The notes under the pieces: model-generated
Told to the model about the DNA's origin: nothing
The model's input: only the letters and a program-made list of their open reading frames with translations
The model's database searches: none
Made by a program: the position numbers and the translations under genes
Source of the DNA: Bradyrhizobium sp. 199
GTDB lineage: Bacteria; Pseudomonadota; Alphaproteobacteria; Rhizobiales; Xanthobacteraceae
Length of the DNA: 64,000 nt
Direction of reading: 5' to 3'
Assembly: GCF_023073355.1 (NCBI RefSeq)
Contig: NZ_JADPJI010000008.1
Span: forward strand, 62,001-126,000
Shown: piece after piece, positions 49,595-58,346 of the stretch
Position numbering within the stretch: position 1 is the stretch's first letter
Layout of the letters: every line of letters begins with the position of its first letter

Positions 49595-50521
49595 ATGGAA
49601 GTTTATCTGGCGCAACCGCGCGGCTTCTGCGCGGGCGTGGTGCGTGCAATCGAGATCGTGGAACGGGCGCTGGAGAAGTACGGCCGGCCCGTCTACGTGC
49701 GCCATGAGATCGTGCACAACAAATACGTCGTCGAGAGTCTGAAGAACAAAGGGGCAATCTTCGTCGAGGAACTGTCCGAAGTCCCGCCGAAGGCGGTCAC
49801 GGTCTTTAGCGCCCATGGCGTCGCCCGCAGCGTTGAGGAAGAGGCTGCCGCGCGCGACCTTCCGGTGCTCAATGCCACCTGCCCGCTGGTCACGAAAGTT
49901 CACAATCAGGGGAAGCGCTACATCAGCAAGGCCAGAACGCTGATCCTAATCGGCCATGCCGGGCACCCCGAGGTCGAAGGCACGATGGGCCAGATTCCCG
50001 GCCCGGTGCTGCTTGTCCAAAGTGTTCAAGAGGTTAAGGCACTGACGCTGCCGGCAGATACGCCATTGGCCTACATCACCCAGACCACCCTGTCGGTCGA
50101 CGACACCAGGGACGTGATCGCGGCCCTTCAAGCCCGCTTTACAGACATTCAAGGCCCGGATATCCGGGATATCTGCTATGCGACACAGAACCGCCAATCT
50201 GCGGTAAGGGACTTGAGCAAGCTGGTCGACGTGATCTTGGTGGTGGGCGCTGCCAACAGCTCGAACTCGAACCGGCTTCGCGAAATCGGCACCGAGGCCG
50301 GCGTTGCGAGTTATTTGATTGCCGACGGCAGCGAGCTCAATCCGGAGTGGTTGAAGAATGCCAGAACCGTCGGCATCACCGCCGGCGCTTCGGCACCTGA
50401 GGTGCTCGTGGATGACGTGATCGAAGCGATGCGGCGGATCGGACCAGTCAAGATCCAGGTGTTGCCCGGCCGCGAGGAAAACATCGAATTCCGGCTTCCG
50501 GCCCAACTGGCTGCGAGCTGA
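49595..50521 (+). CDS. ispH: 4-hydroxy-3-methylbut-2-enyl diphosphate reductase
   Basis: 308 residues from MEVYLAQPRGFCAGV (ATG 49595). Fe-S cysteines are C12 (GFCAGV), C96 (NATCPLV) and C194 (ICYATQNR); substrate-binding H41 (EIVHN), H74 (SAHGV), H124 (HPEVEGT) and E126 are present. It makes IPP and DMAPP in the last step of the methylerythritol phosphate pathway. Placed ahead of hpnH (36-base gap), it probably helps precursor supply for hopanoids. A longer frame upstream does not resemble the family. Confidence 0.96.
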   Translation: MEVYLAQPRGFCAGVVRAIEIVERALEKYGRPVYVRHEIVHNKYVVESLKNKGAIFVEELSEVPPKAVTVFSAHGVARSVEEEAAARDLPVLNATCPLVTKVHNQGKRYISKARTLILIGHAGHPEVEGTMGQIPGPVLLVQSVQEVKALTLPADTPLAYITQTTLSVDDTRDVIAALQARFTDIQGPDIRDICYATQNRQSAVRDLSKLVDVILVVGAANSSNSNRLREIGTEAGVASYLIADGSELNPEWLKNARTVGITAGASAPEVLVDDVIEAMRRIGPVKIQVLPGREENIEFRLPAQLAAS

Positions 50522-50557
50522 CCCACCCGAATTGAAAAGCCCAGAAAGAAACTTGTA

Positions 50558-51718
50558 ATGGCCATCCCCTTCTTCAAGGAAATGCGTATCGGCGGCTATT
50601 TGCTCAAGCAGAAACTGCTTGGCCGCAAACGCTATCCGCTCGTGCTGATGCTGGAGCCGCTGTTTCGCTGCAATCTCGCGTGCGTCGGCTGCGGCAAGAT
50701 CGATTATCCGGATGCGATCCTCAACCGTCGCATGACCGCGCAGGAGTGCTGGGACGCCGCCGACGAGTGCGGCGCGCCGATGGTCGCCATTCCGGGCGGC
50801 GAGCCGCTGATTCACAAGGAGATCGGCGAGATCGTGCGCGGCCTCGTTGCGCGCAAGAAGTTCGTCTCGCTCTGCACCAACGCGCTGCTGCTCGAGAAGA
50901 AGCTCGATTTGTTCGAGCCCTCCCCGTATTTGTTCTTCTCGGTGCATCTCGACGGCCTGAAGGACCATCACGACAAGGCCGTGTCGCAGAAGGGCGTGTT
51001 CGATCGCGCGGTCTCCGCGATCAAGGCCGCCAAGGCGCGCGGCTTCACCGTCAACGTCAACGCCACCATCTTCGACGGCCATCCGGCCGAGGAGATCGCG
51101 AAGTTCCTCGACCTCACCGTCGAGCTCGGCGTCGGCGTCTCGATGTCGCCGGGCTACGCCTATGAGCGCGCGCCGGACCAGGAGCACTTCCTCAACCGCA
51201 CCAAGACCAAGAAGCTGTTCCGCGACGTCTTTGCGATGGGCAAGGGCAAGAAGTGGAACTTCATGCATTCCGGCCTGTTCCTGGACTTCCTCGCCGGCAA
51301 CCAGGAATACGAGTGCACGCCTTGGGGCATGCCCGCGCGCAACATCTTCGGCTGGCAGAAGCCCTGCTATCTGCTCGGTGAAGGCTACGCAAAAACCTTC
51401 AAGGAGCTGATGGACACCACCGACTGGGAAACCTACGGCACCGGCAAGTACGAGAAGTGCGCCGACTGTATGGCCCATTGCGGCTACGAGCCGACCGCGG
51501 CGACCGCTGCCCTCAACAACCCGCTGAAGGCGATGTGGGTGTCGCTGCGCGGCATCAGGACCACCGGCCCAATGGCGCCGGAGATCGACATGTCCAAGCA
51601 GCGCCCGGCGCAGTACATCTTCTCGGCGGAAGTGCAGAAGCGCCTGTCGGAGATCCGCAAGGACGAAGCCGCCGCAGCGCAGGAGAAGGCGGCGCGGAAG
51701 GCTTCGACCGCCGCGTAA
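50558..51718 (+). CDS. hpnH: Adenosyl-hopene transferase HpnH (radical SAM)
   Basis: 386 residues. Radical SAM motif CNLACVGC (C38, C42, C45) in LEPLFRCNLACVGCGK; PGGEPLIHKEI and other family strands follow. HpnH uses a radical to attach an adenosyl group to diploptene, giving adenosylhopane, the first step of side-chain elongation. It is downstream of ispH in one operon and is followed by a strong terminator at 51747-51775. It is convergent with hpnG and separated from it by a repeat-rich interval. Confidence 0.95.
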   Translation: MAIPFFKEMRIGGYLLKQKLLGRKRYPLVLMLEPLFRCNLACVGCGKIDYPDAILNRRMTAQECWDAADECGAPMVAIPGGEPLIHKEIGEIVRGLVARKKFVSLCTNALLLEKKLDLFEPSPYLFFSVHLDGLKDHHDKAVSQKGVFDRAVSAIKAAKARGFTVNVNATIFDGHPAEEIAKFLDLTVELGVGVSMSPGYAYERAPDQEHFLNRTKTKKLFRDVFAMGKGKKWNFMHSGLFLDFLAGNQEYECTPWGMPARNIFGWQKPCYLLGEGYAKTFKELMDTTDWETYGTGKYEKCADCMAHCGYEPTAATAALNNPLKAMWVSLRGIRTTGPMAPEIDMSKQRPAQYIFSAEVQKRLSEIRKDEAAAAQEKAARKASTAA

Positions 51719-51746
51719 GCGGACGCGATCAACTCTCACGACGAAG

Positions 51747-51775
51747 GCCCGGCCGCGATCGCGACCGGGCTTTTT
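51747..51775 (+). terminator. Intrinsic terminator after hpnH
   Basis: GCCCGG (51747-51752) with CCGGGC (51765-51770), extended by CGCGA/TCGCG inside, followed by TTTTTCTTTC. Confidence 0.85.
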
Positions 51776-51822
51776 CTTTCGAGCAAGTCTCGTGGAGCTT
51801 GGAGGCACGCTGTCTAACCCAG

Positions 51823-51909
51823 CGTCATTGCGAGCGCAGCGAAGCAATCCAGAGTCCCTCCGCGGCGGCAGTCTGGATTGCTTCGTCGCAAGGGCTCCTC
51901 GCAATGACG
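51823..51909. repeat. CGTCATTGCGAG palindromic repeat (type B), copy 2
   Basis: Same outer and inner inverted pairs as at 30989-31075 (CGTCATTGCGAG/CTCGCAATGACG and GAAGCAATCCAGA/CTGGATTGCTTC), with a few base changes in the centre. Confidence 0.8.
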
Positions 51910-51924
51910 GAGCAAGTTGAATAG

Positions 51925-52600
51925 TCGGCCTCCGCCAACTCTCAGCTTAACTGGCAGGCGCGCATTCGCATTCTCGCGGCTTCTTTCGCCCGAGTTTTGC
52001 TGTTCGGTTTCGCCCTCGAAAGACCAGAGGATGCAGGGAAGGCCGGGCGCCGGCGGCACCCGCAATCCGTGCGCAACAAAATGCACACGGGGTGGATCAC
52101 AGGTGTTGCCGGTCGCCCGGCCTTCCCTGCGCGGATGGTTTTAACGGTGTCCTTCGTGCTCTCCTCGGGGAGCGTTGCACTATTGCCCCCGTCGCCTCAC
52201 TGCTGATCGATGCGCGTGCCGGTCGGTCGCCACATCACCGCGAGGTTTGACGCCAGAACCCCGGGCGTCGGGACCACACGACTTCTCCGTCCGCGGACGG
52301 TTCGACCTGATCGCCGGGAGCTCGCGTGTGCTCACCTCCGGCGACGACCGAAACCGCTGTGACCACGCCGTGTCGTAGCGCGCCGCGCCTGACTCACGGT
52401 TGCCCGCCCTGTCATCGCTTTCCGCGCCGGCGCTACCGCGTCCACCGCACCCCGACCCGCATCTCGTGACGATCGCGAAGCGCCCCTCTGGCAGGCCGGG
52501 ATGAACGCTCTTTGCCACAAATCCGAAATTCGGGAAAGTGAAATATTTTGCGAAAGGGGTTGACGGGTCCGCAGGTGTTTTGCCCGACGGCTGCCGCTGG
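51925..52600. other. Gene-poor repeat-like interval between hpnH and hpnG
   Basis: No open frame here resembles a protein. Stretches such as GGCACCCGCAATCCGTGCG, AACGGTGTCCTTCGTGCTCT and CGGGACCACACGACTTCTCC resemble, from memory, a long intergenic sequence present in many copies in Bradyrhizobium genomes. That is recognition without a search. The interval therefore looks like a dispersed element rather than a gene. Confidence 0.45.
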
Positions 52601-52660
52601 CAACTGCAAACCCTTCCCTATGAACAGGTGCGGCATCTACCGGAGGCAGCCCTGCCCTAC

Positions 52661-52864
52661 ATCGCCAAGGTGTTCAAGTCCGGCGACGCCCAGTCCGTCC
52701 AGTTGCCGAAGGAGTTTCATGTCTCACTCAACGAGGTCGAGGTGACGCGGCAAGGTGACGCCATCATTCTGCGTCCAAAGCCGCCGAACCTTGGGAATCA
52801 CTTCGGCCGGCCGTCGCACCGCGTGCCCGACTTCGCGATGGGAAAACGAGCGAATGGTCCGTGA
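52661..52864 (+). pseudogene. Decayed or unusual VapB-type (AbrB/SpoVT) antitoxin
   Basis: About 67 residues beginning IAKVFKSGDAQSVQLPKEF, followed by EVEVTRQGDAIILRPKP, clearly the VapB swapped-hairpin DNA-binding domain, and ending RVPDFAMGKRANGP, like VapB tails. There is no ATG at the expected start: the codon before AKVFK is ATC, and a ribosome-site-like GGAGG precedes. A larger frame through 52538 is open but its N-terminal part is not antitoxin-like. No VapC toxin follows. Called a pseudogene or remnant, though a non-standard start is possible. Confidence 0.55.
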
Positions 52865-52955
52865 TCCGGCGATGGACACTGGCCGCGTGTGCCAACACCG
52901 CAACGGATTATCGCGTCTCGCTTGAGGGGTGCAGCACTGTTACCGTCAGTAGGAC

Positions 52956-53108
52956 CTAAAGAAGCCGCCACTTCGGCCACTCGAAAATAGCCCATGCGAG
53001 TAGCAATAGACCGATCGGGATATAAACAACGGTGATCCACGACGGAATTGGAGGGACGGAGAACACAGCCCCGATCCACAAGCAGTGTAGAAAATGGTCC
53101 GGCCACAC
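52956..53108 (-). CDS. Possible small membrane protein (50 aa), uncertain
   Basis: A GTG-started frame, WPDHFLHCLWIGAVF and so on, ending WPKWRLL, with two hydrophobic stretches and aromatic/basic flanks as in real small membrane proteins. The frame is open farther upstream without an ATG, so the 5' end could be broken by a frameshift from the ATG at about 53170. The rest of 52865-53394 holds nothing else I can support. Confidence 0.3.
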   Translation of the reverse strand: MWPDHFLHCLWIGAVFSVPPIPSWITVVYIPIGLLLLAWAIFEWPKWRLL

Positions 53109-53394
53109 CGATCTATTAGCGCGCCGTGCTTCGCTCTCTCGATGACGGAATAAGCTTCCTTCGGAGCCATGGTCGATACTCTACCGCCGGTGGAAACTAG
53201 CAAAATTCTCGCACAAATCCAATGACTCTGGCATCGCGCGAGCCGGCGAGCCCTATGCCCGCCGCTCACGATTACGCGCGCCGAACTCGACCAGGCTTCG
53301 ATATCTTCCAAGCAGCGATGTCGGCCTTGTGAGCGGGACGCAACGCGCACGCTTTCGCGCTAGCGCGGTAGCATCCGCACGATGGACACCAAAC

Positions 53395-53425
53395 AAAAAG
53401 GCCCGGTCGCATCAGGAACCGGGCC
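53395..53425 (-). terminator. Intrinsic terminator of the hpnCDE-shc-hpnG operon
   Basis: On the minus strand GGCCCGGT (53425-53418) pairs with ACCGGGCC (53407-53400), followed by TTTTTGTTTG. It lies 30 bases after the hpnG stop. Confidence 0.8.
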
Positions 53426-53454
53426 TATTGTTTTGCCAGTTCAGCGAACCCCGC

Positions 53455-54204
53455 TCAGGCCGCCTTGGAGACCAAAGCCTCGCTCTCGATCAGCTCCGTC
53501 CCGATCAGATGATCGCGGCAACCACGCAGGCTGCGCAGCGCGCGGTTGAAGTCGAGGCCGGTCGAGACCAGTCCGTGCAGCGCTGCCGGGTTGCGCACGA
53601 TGCCACGCAGCACGGCGCCAAGGTCGATCTGGCCGTTCGGCTTGATCGCGGAGCGGGCTAGTGCCGGCAGCGCGCGATGGGCGGGGTCGCTGATGACGCG
53701 AACCGCGGCAAAGGGCAGCCCGGCTTCACTGGCGTAGGCCGCCGCGATATGGCTTTCCATGTCGACGGCAGAGGCCCCCGTCTCCGAATGCAGCGCCGCC
53801 TTGCAGGAGCGCCCGGTGACCACTTGCTCGGCACCGGCGAGGCTGCCGCGCACCACGCGGCGGCGGCCCGAGGTCAGGCGCTCGATCAGGTCGTCGCCGA
53901 GCGACAGCCCGGCGGCCCAGCGGGTGTCGCCGGACAGCACTTCGGTTGCCAGCACGACGTCGCCGGAGCGCAGCGTCGGGTCGAGCCCGCCGGCCACGCC
54001 GAAGGAGATCACGCCGCGAATCGTATCAGGGTCCACCACCGTCAGCAGCGCCCGCAACTGGGCCGGGCTGCTCGACGAACAGATGACCGCCATTCCCGGT
54101 CCGGCCGCGATTCGGGCCTCCTGAACCAATCCGGTCACGATCAATATCGGCCGCGGGTCGATGGTATTACCCGCGGTAAGATAGTCCCCCATCCCCAAAG
54201 TCAC
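53455..54204 (-). CDS. hpnG: HpnG, hopanoid-associated nucleoside phosphorylase
   Basis: 249 residues from GTG 54204, overlapping the shc stop (GTGA); an ATG at 54192 is the alternative. Nucleoside phosphorylase fold: FGVAGGLDP, SGDVVLATEVLSGDTRW, and the purine-site motif VDMESHIAAAYA with the acidic residue before ISDPAHR. HpnG removes adenine from adenosylhopane to give phosphoribosylhopane/ribosylhopane. Last gene of the minus-strand hopanoid operon, followed by a terminator. Confidence 0.92.
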   Translation of the reverse strand: MTLGMGDYLTAGNTIDPRPILIVTGLVQEARIAAGPGMAVICSSSSPAQLRALLTVVDPDTIRGVISFGVAGGLDPTLRSGDVVLATEVLSGDTRWAAGLSLGDDLIERLTSGRRRVVRGSLAGAEQVVTGRSCKAALHSETGASAVDMESHIAAAYASEAGLPFAAVRVISDPAHRALPALARSAIKPNGQIDLGAVLRGIVRNPAALHGLVSTGLDFNRALRSLRGCRDHLIGTELIESEALVSKAA

Positions 54205-56198
54205 ATTCCGACCCCTACCACCCTGCTGTTGGTGTTCCGCAAGTTCCGATACCGCGCCAATGCCCACAGCGGAAAGAACTTTGGGTAACCATGATACCGC
54301 AGATAGAACACGCGGGGGAAGCCTGTGGCGGTGTACCGCTGCTCGTCCCACAGTCCTTTTTCGTTCTGTGTTGCAATCAGGTACTCCACCCCGCGGGCAA
54401 CGGCGGGGTGATCAACCTCGCCTGCCGCCATCAGGGCAAGCAAGGCCCATGCCGTTTGCGAGGCCGTCGAGGGGGCGGCCTCCCACCCCCGGTAATCCAG
54501 GCGATAGCTGACGGCATCTTCGCCCCAGCCGCCGTCCTGGTTCTGGATCGAGGCCAGCCAACCGGCGGCCTTCCGAATCATGGGATCGTCATGGCGGACG
54601 CCGGCCATGTTCAGGGCGCAGAGCACCGACCAGGTCCCATAGATGAAGTTCATGCCCCAGCGGCCGTACCAGGACCCTTCGGGGTGCTGGGTCTTCCGGA
54701 GGTAAGCGACCCCGTCAGCGACATGCTTGCTGGTCTTCTCGGTCTCGCCGAGCTGGGCCAGCATCGAGATGCAGCGCGCCGTGACGTCCTCGGTCGGCGG
54801 ATCGAGCAGCGCGCCGTGGTCGGAGAACGGGATGTTGTTCAAATAAAATTCGAGATTGTTGACGTCGAAGGCAGCCCAGCCGCCGTCGTCGCTCTGCATG
54901 CCCTCAATCCACTCCCGCCCGCGGGCGATCGCGGCGTCGTAGCCGGTGGCGCCGTGCTCCCGGCGCATGCGGTCCATCGACATCACCACCACGGCGGTGT
55001 CGTCGAGGTCGGGATAGTGCGCGTTGTTGTACTGGAACGCCCAGCCGCCCGGACGCACGTCGGGCCGCTTCACCGCCCAGTCGCCCTTCACCTCGAGCTC
55101 CTGCCGCGGGATCAGCCAGTCGAGGCCATGCTTGGCCGCCGGCACCGCCTTGTCGCCGCCGGCTTCCAGCAGCGCATGGGCGGTCAGTGTCGTGTCCCAC
55201 ACCGGCGAGACGCAGGGCTGGCAATAGGCCTCGTCGTCATGGATCACGAGCAGCTTGTCGATGCCACGGCGGGTGATCGCTCGCGGCGGGAAGTTCTCGT
55301 CCTTGCCGAGCGCGTCGTACATCATGACGATGTTGGCCATGGGCGGATAGATCGCGCCCATGCCGTCCTCGCCGTTGAGCCGCTCCTCGGTGAAGGCGAG
55401 CGCCGCATCGATGGCGCGCTTGCGCAGGCTCTTGGGAAACATCGGCTCGACCACGCGCAAGATGCCGTCGAGCGCGCGGAACAGCACGAACCAGGCCATG
55501 CTCTGGTGCGGCGCCTTGGCGGTCATGCCGATCGAGCGCGGATCCTGCAGGAACAGTTCGTCGATGCCGACCCCTTTCGGATTCTTCGCGCGCGGCTTCA
55601 GCGCCGCGAGCACCATCAACGGCACCATGGTGGTGCGCGCCCAATAAGAGATCTTGTTGAGGTGGAACGGCGACCAGAACGGCAGCAGCACGATCTCGAT
55701 CGGCAACACCGGCACGGCGCGCCAGGTCACCACGCCGTACATCGCAAGCAGGAACCGCGTGAAGACGTTACTGTTGACGGCGCCGCCGCGCGCATGGATC
55801 GCCTCGCGCGCACGCACCATGTGCGGGGCGTCGACGGAATCGCCGATCATCTTCAACGCGAAGTAGGCCTTCACGCTCGCGCTCATGTCGAACTCGCCGT
55901 CATGCACCAGCGGCCAGCCGCCATGGGCGCCCTGGATGCGGCGAAGGTAATTGGCGATCTTCGCCTCGATCACGGTGTCGACCGGCTCGGCGAGATAATG
56001 GCGCAGCAGGACGTATTCGGCCGGGATCGTGCAGTCGGCCTCGAGCTCGAAGACCCAATGGCCGTCGGCTTGCTGGAGGCCAAGCACGCCTTGCGTCGCT
56101 GACGCAATGCTCGATTCCAAAACCTTCGATTCCAAGGCCTTCGATTCCAAGATAATCGATTCCTGGCCTTCGGGGCTGGTCGCGTTCACGGAATCCAT
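54201..56198 (-). CDS. shc: Squalene-hopene cyclase
   Basis: 665 residues from MDSVNATSPEGQESI (ATG 56198). The cyclase protonation motif DxDD is present as DLDDTAVVV, and several QW repeats are visible (for example QNQDGGWGEDAVSY, QSDDGGWAAFDV and TEEGSWYGRWG-like segments). It converts squalene to hopene and diplopterol at the membrane. An unusual N-terminal stretch ILESKALESKVLESS is encoded by a 15-bp tandem repeat (56111-56163). Products of HpnC, HpnD and HpnE feed it; HpnH acts on its product. Also called hpnF. Confidence 0.96.
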   Translation of the reverse strand: MDSVNATSPEGQESIILESKALESKVLESSIASATQGVLGLQQADGHWVFELEADCTIPAEYVLLRHYLAEPVDTVIEAKIANYLRRIQGAHGGWPLVHDGEFDMSASVKAYFALKMIGDSVDAPHMVRAREAIHARGGAVNSNVFTRFLLAMYGVVTWRAVPVLPIEIVLLPFWSPFHLNKISYWARTTMVPLMVLAALKPRAKNPKGVGIDELFLQDPRSIGMTAKAPHQSMAWFVLFRALDGILRVVEPMFPKSLRKRAIDAALAFTEERLNGEDGMGAIYPPMANIVMMYDALGKDENFPPRAITRRGIDKLLVIHDDEAYCQPCVSPVWDTTLTAHALLEAGGDKAVPAAKHGLDWLIPRQELEVKGDWAVKRPDVRPGGWAFQYNNAHYPDLDDTAVVVMSMDRMRREHGATGYDAAIARGREWIEGMQSDDGGWAAFDVNNLEFYLNNIPFSDHGALLDPPTEDVTARCISMLAQLGETEKTSKHVADGVAYLRKTQHPEGSWYGRWGMNFIYGTWSVLCALNMAGVRHDDPMIRKAAGWLASIQNQDGGWGEDAVSYRLDYRGWEAAPSTASQTAWALLALMAAGEVDHPAVARGVEYLIATQNEKGLWDEQRYTATGFPRVFYLRYHGYPKFFPLWALARYRNLRNTNSRVVGVGM
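56111..56163. repeat. 15-bp tandem repeat in the 5' part of shc
   Basis: TCGATTCCAA begins at 56111, 56126 and 56141, and TCGATTCC again at 56156: three and a half units of 15 bp, encoding (I/A/V)LES(K/S) units in Shc. Confidence 0.8.
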
Positions 56199-56250
56199 CT
56201 CGCTCGATTGCTCCGATAGTCGATTGAAATTGGCCGGGGATTTTTGCCCG

Positions 56251-57507
56251 TCAGGGCCGCTTTGCGGCCAGAACCAGATCGGCAGCGCGATCACCGGACC
56301 GGACCGATCCCTCGATGGTTGCAGGCAATCCCGTAGCAGTCCAATCACCGGCAAGAAACAGGTTTTTCAGCGCGGTGACCGGCCCCGGACGCAGGGCATT
56401 CTGGGCCGGCGTCGCCGCAAATGTGGCGCGGCGCTCGCGCACGATCTGCCACGGAGGCAACTCGCCGGAGACACCGCCCGCCTTGCAGACATCGTTCCAG
56501 ATCGCCTGCGCGAGTTCCTCGCGCGGCATGTCGACCAGACGGTCGCCGTTGCTGATGGTGACGGAAAGCCGGTTCGGGAACGCAAACAGCCACTCGACAA
56601 CGCCGCCGATCACGCCGAGGATCGGCGCCGAACCTGACGGCGGTGTGATGCGGAAATGCGCATTCACGATGGCGCGGAACTCGGTCGGCGTCTTCAGCCC
56701 AGGCAGCAGGCCCGCTGCGGCGCGCGGCGGCACCGCCATTACGACGACATCGCCCTCATTGAGCTGGATCAAATCCTCGCCGCCGAAACTCAGCGCATTG
56801 GCCTTGCCGTCGCTGGTTGCAAACGAACGCAGCTCATGGCCGAGCTGAACGGAATGGCCGCGATCAGCCAGGAATTTCACGGCCGGCTCGATCAGCACGG
56901 CGCTGAGGCCGTCGCGCGCGATCAGGGGACGGCAAGCCTGTCCGCCGGCAAGCAGCGTCTCGCGCAGGATCGCGCCGGCAAGCCCGGCGGAGCCCTCGGG
57001 CGGATCGACGTTCAGCGCGGCAAGCAGCAGCGGCTGTACCAAGCGCTGATAGAGTACGCCTTCGCAAGGAATGGACTTGCCAACCAACGTCTCTTCCGAC
57101 GCCCAGATCAGCGGCGCCAGCTTCAAATAATCGGTGAGCCCGGTGTCGGGCACGCGGCGGCTCTCGTCGAGCACCCAGGTCGGCAGCCGGCCGGCGCCGA
57201 GATCGATCTGCCAACGCTGCCCGGTCTTGATGTCGACGAAGGGAAACTGTGCGCTTTCAGGGCCGACCAGACCGGCCTCGGTGCCGATCGCACGCGCATA
57301 GGCACGCGCATGACTGTTGCCCGACAGCAGCAGATGATTGCCGTTGTCGATGGTGAGATTGGTGGCGCCGTCGAAATAGGACCGGCAACGGCCGCCGGCC
57401 TGCTGCGTCGCCTCGTGCACGGCGACCTTGAAGCCGGCATTGGCAAGCCGCACGGCGGCGGAGAGGCCGGAAATTCCAGCACCGATGATGTGAGCTGTGT
57501 TTTGCAT
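56251..57507 (-). CDS. hpnE: HpnE, hydroxysqualene dehydroxylase (FAD)
   Basis: 418 residues from MQNTAHIIGAGISGLSAAVRLANAGFKVAVHEA, with the FAD-binding GAGISGLSAA (9-18) and the C-terminal NLFLAGDWTATGLPATIEGSVRSG segment common to amine-oxidase-like flavoproteins. HpnE reduces hydroxysqualene to squalene, the third step of the HpnCDE route. Its ATG overlaps the hpnD stop by one base (TGATG). 52 bases separate it from shc. Confidence 0.94.
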   Translation of the reverse strand: MQNTAHIIGAGISGLSAAVRLANAGFKVAVHEATQQAGGRCRSYFDGATNLTIDNGNHLLLSGNSHARAYARAIGTEAGLVGPESAQFPFVDIKTGQRWQIDLGAGRLPTWVLDESRRVPDTGLTDYLKLAPLIWASEETLVGKSIPCEGVLYQRLVQPLLLAALNVDPPEGSAGLAGAILRETLLAGGQACRPLIARDGLSAVLIEPAVKFLADRGHSVQLGHELRSFATSDGKANALSFGGEDLIQLNEGDVVVMAVPPRAAAGLLPGLKTPTEFRAIVNAHFRITPPSGSAPILGVIGGVVEWLFAFPNRLSVTISNGDRLVDMPREELAQAIWNDVCKAGGVSGELPPWQIVRERRATFAATPAQNALRPGPVTALKNLFLAGDWTATGLPATIEGSVRSGDRAADLVLAAKRP

Positions 57508-58346
57508 CAGATGAAAGCGTAGCGAAGCAGGATCAGGATACGTGTGACCTTCGACACACGCACCGGCTGGCGCGGTGCGTTGAAACCGCGCGCAATCAGA
57601 AGATCCAGAATGGCATGATAGTATTTCGACATCATCCGCGGCGCGCGCACCGTGCGGCGCTTGTTGCGGCTCATGATCTCGTCCGACTTCTCGAAATACA
57701 TCTTCGCACGCTGCGCCAGCGGCAGACACACCTTGGGCAGCGCGCGCTCGACGATCACGCGGTTCGGATCGTTGGAGGTGATGCCAGCATGCAGCAGCGC
57801 TTCGCGCGGGAGATAGAGCCGGCCGAGGCCGGCGTCCTCGTCGATGTCGCGCAGGATGTTGGTGAGCTGGAGCGCGCGGCCGAGATGATGGGCGAGCTCG
57901 ATGCCGTCTTCTTCCGGCAGGCCGAATACCCGGACCGACAGCCGCCCCACGGCGCTGGCGACGCGATCGCAATAGAGATCCAGCGTCGCCATGTCGGGCG
58001 CGCGGATGTCCTGCGGCACGTCCATCTCCATGCCGTCGACGATCGCCTGGAAATCCTCGCGCTTGAGGCCGAAGGTCTTCACCGAGGCGACGTAGTCCTT
58101 CAACCGCGGCGGCGGATTGCCCTGATAGAGTGCGTCGATGTCGTTGCGCCACGCCTGAAGCGCGGCGAGCCGCTCCTCGCGCGGACCGTCGGAATCGGCG
58201 ATGTCGTCGACCTGGCGGCAGAAGCTGTAGATCTGGAACATCGCTTCGCGCTGATCGTGCGGCAGGATGCGCATCGCGGCGTAGAACGAACTGCCGGATG
58301 CGGTCGAGCCATAATTGGCGCCGGGCGAGGTCGCCTCAAGCGTCAT
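57507..58346 (-). CDS. hpnD: HpnD, presqualene diphosphate synthase
   Basis: 279 residues of the trans-isoprenyl diphosphate synthase head-to-head family. Two aspartate-rich motifs are seen: FCRQVDDIADSD (near residue 44) and LGRALQLTNILRDIDEDAGLGR (near 156). It joins two farnesyl diphosphates into presqualene diphosphate, which HpnC converts to hydroxysqualene. Overlaps hpnC by 11 bases. Confidence 0.95.
   Translation of the reverse strand: MTLEATSPGANYGSTASGSSFYAAMRILPHDQREAMFQIYSFCRQVDDIADSDGPREERLAALQAWRNDIDALYQGNPPPRLKDYVASVKTFGLKREDFQAIVDGMEMDVPQDIRAPDMATLDLYCDRVASAVGRLSVRVFGLPEEDGIELAHHLGRALQLTNILRDIDEDAGLGRLYLPREALLHAGITSNDPNRVIVERALPKVCLPLAQRAKMYFEKSDEIMSRNKRRTVRAPRMMSKYYHAILDLLIARGFNAPRQPVRVSKVTRILILLRYAFI

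Noticed and set aside
52946..53350. 134-codon frame on the minus strand between hpnH and hpnG
   Set aside because: Product shows no fold-like pattern; a different frame in the same region gives a more membrane-like small product, so this one was not called.
54291..56102. Open frame of about 600 codons on the plus strand over shc
   Set aside because: Antisense to shc, which has all catalytic motifs; the product has no recognisable domain.
56199..56354. N-terminal extension of shc by 52 codons
   Set aside because: Residues overlap the end of hpnE out of frame and do not resemble a cyclase; ATG 56198 suits family length.
57508..58152. N-terminal extension of hpnE by about 215 codons
   Set aside because: It is the out-of-frame shadow of hpnD; the FAD motif at MQNTAHIIGAGISG marks the true start.
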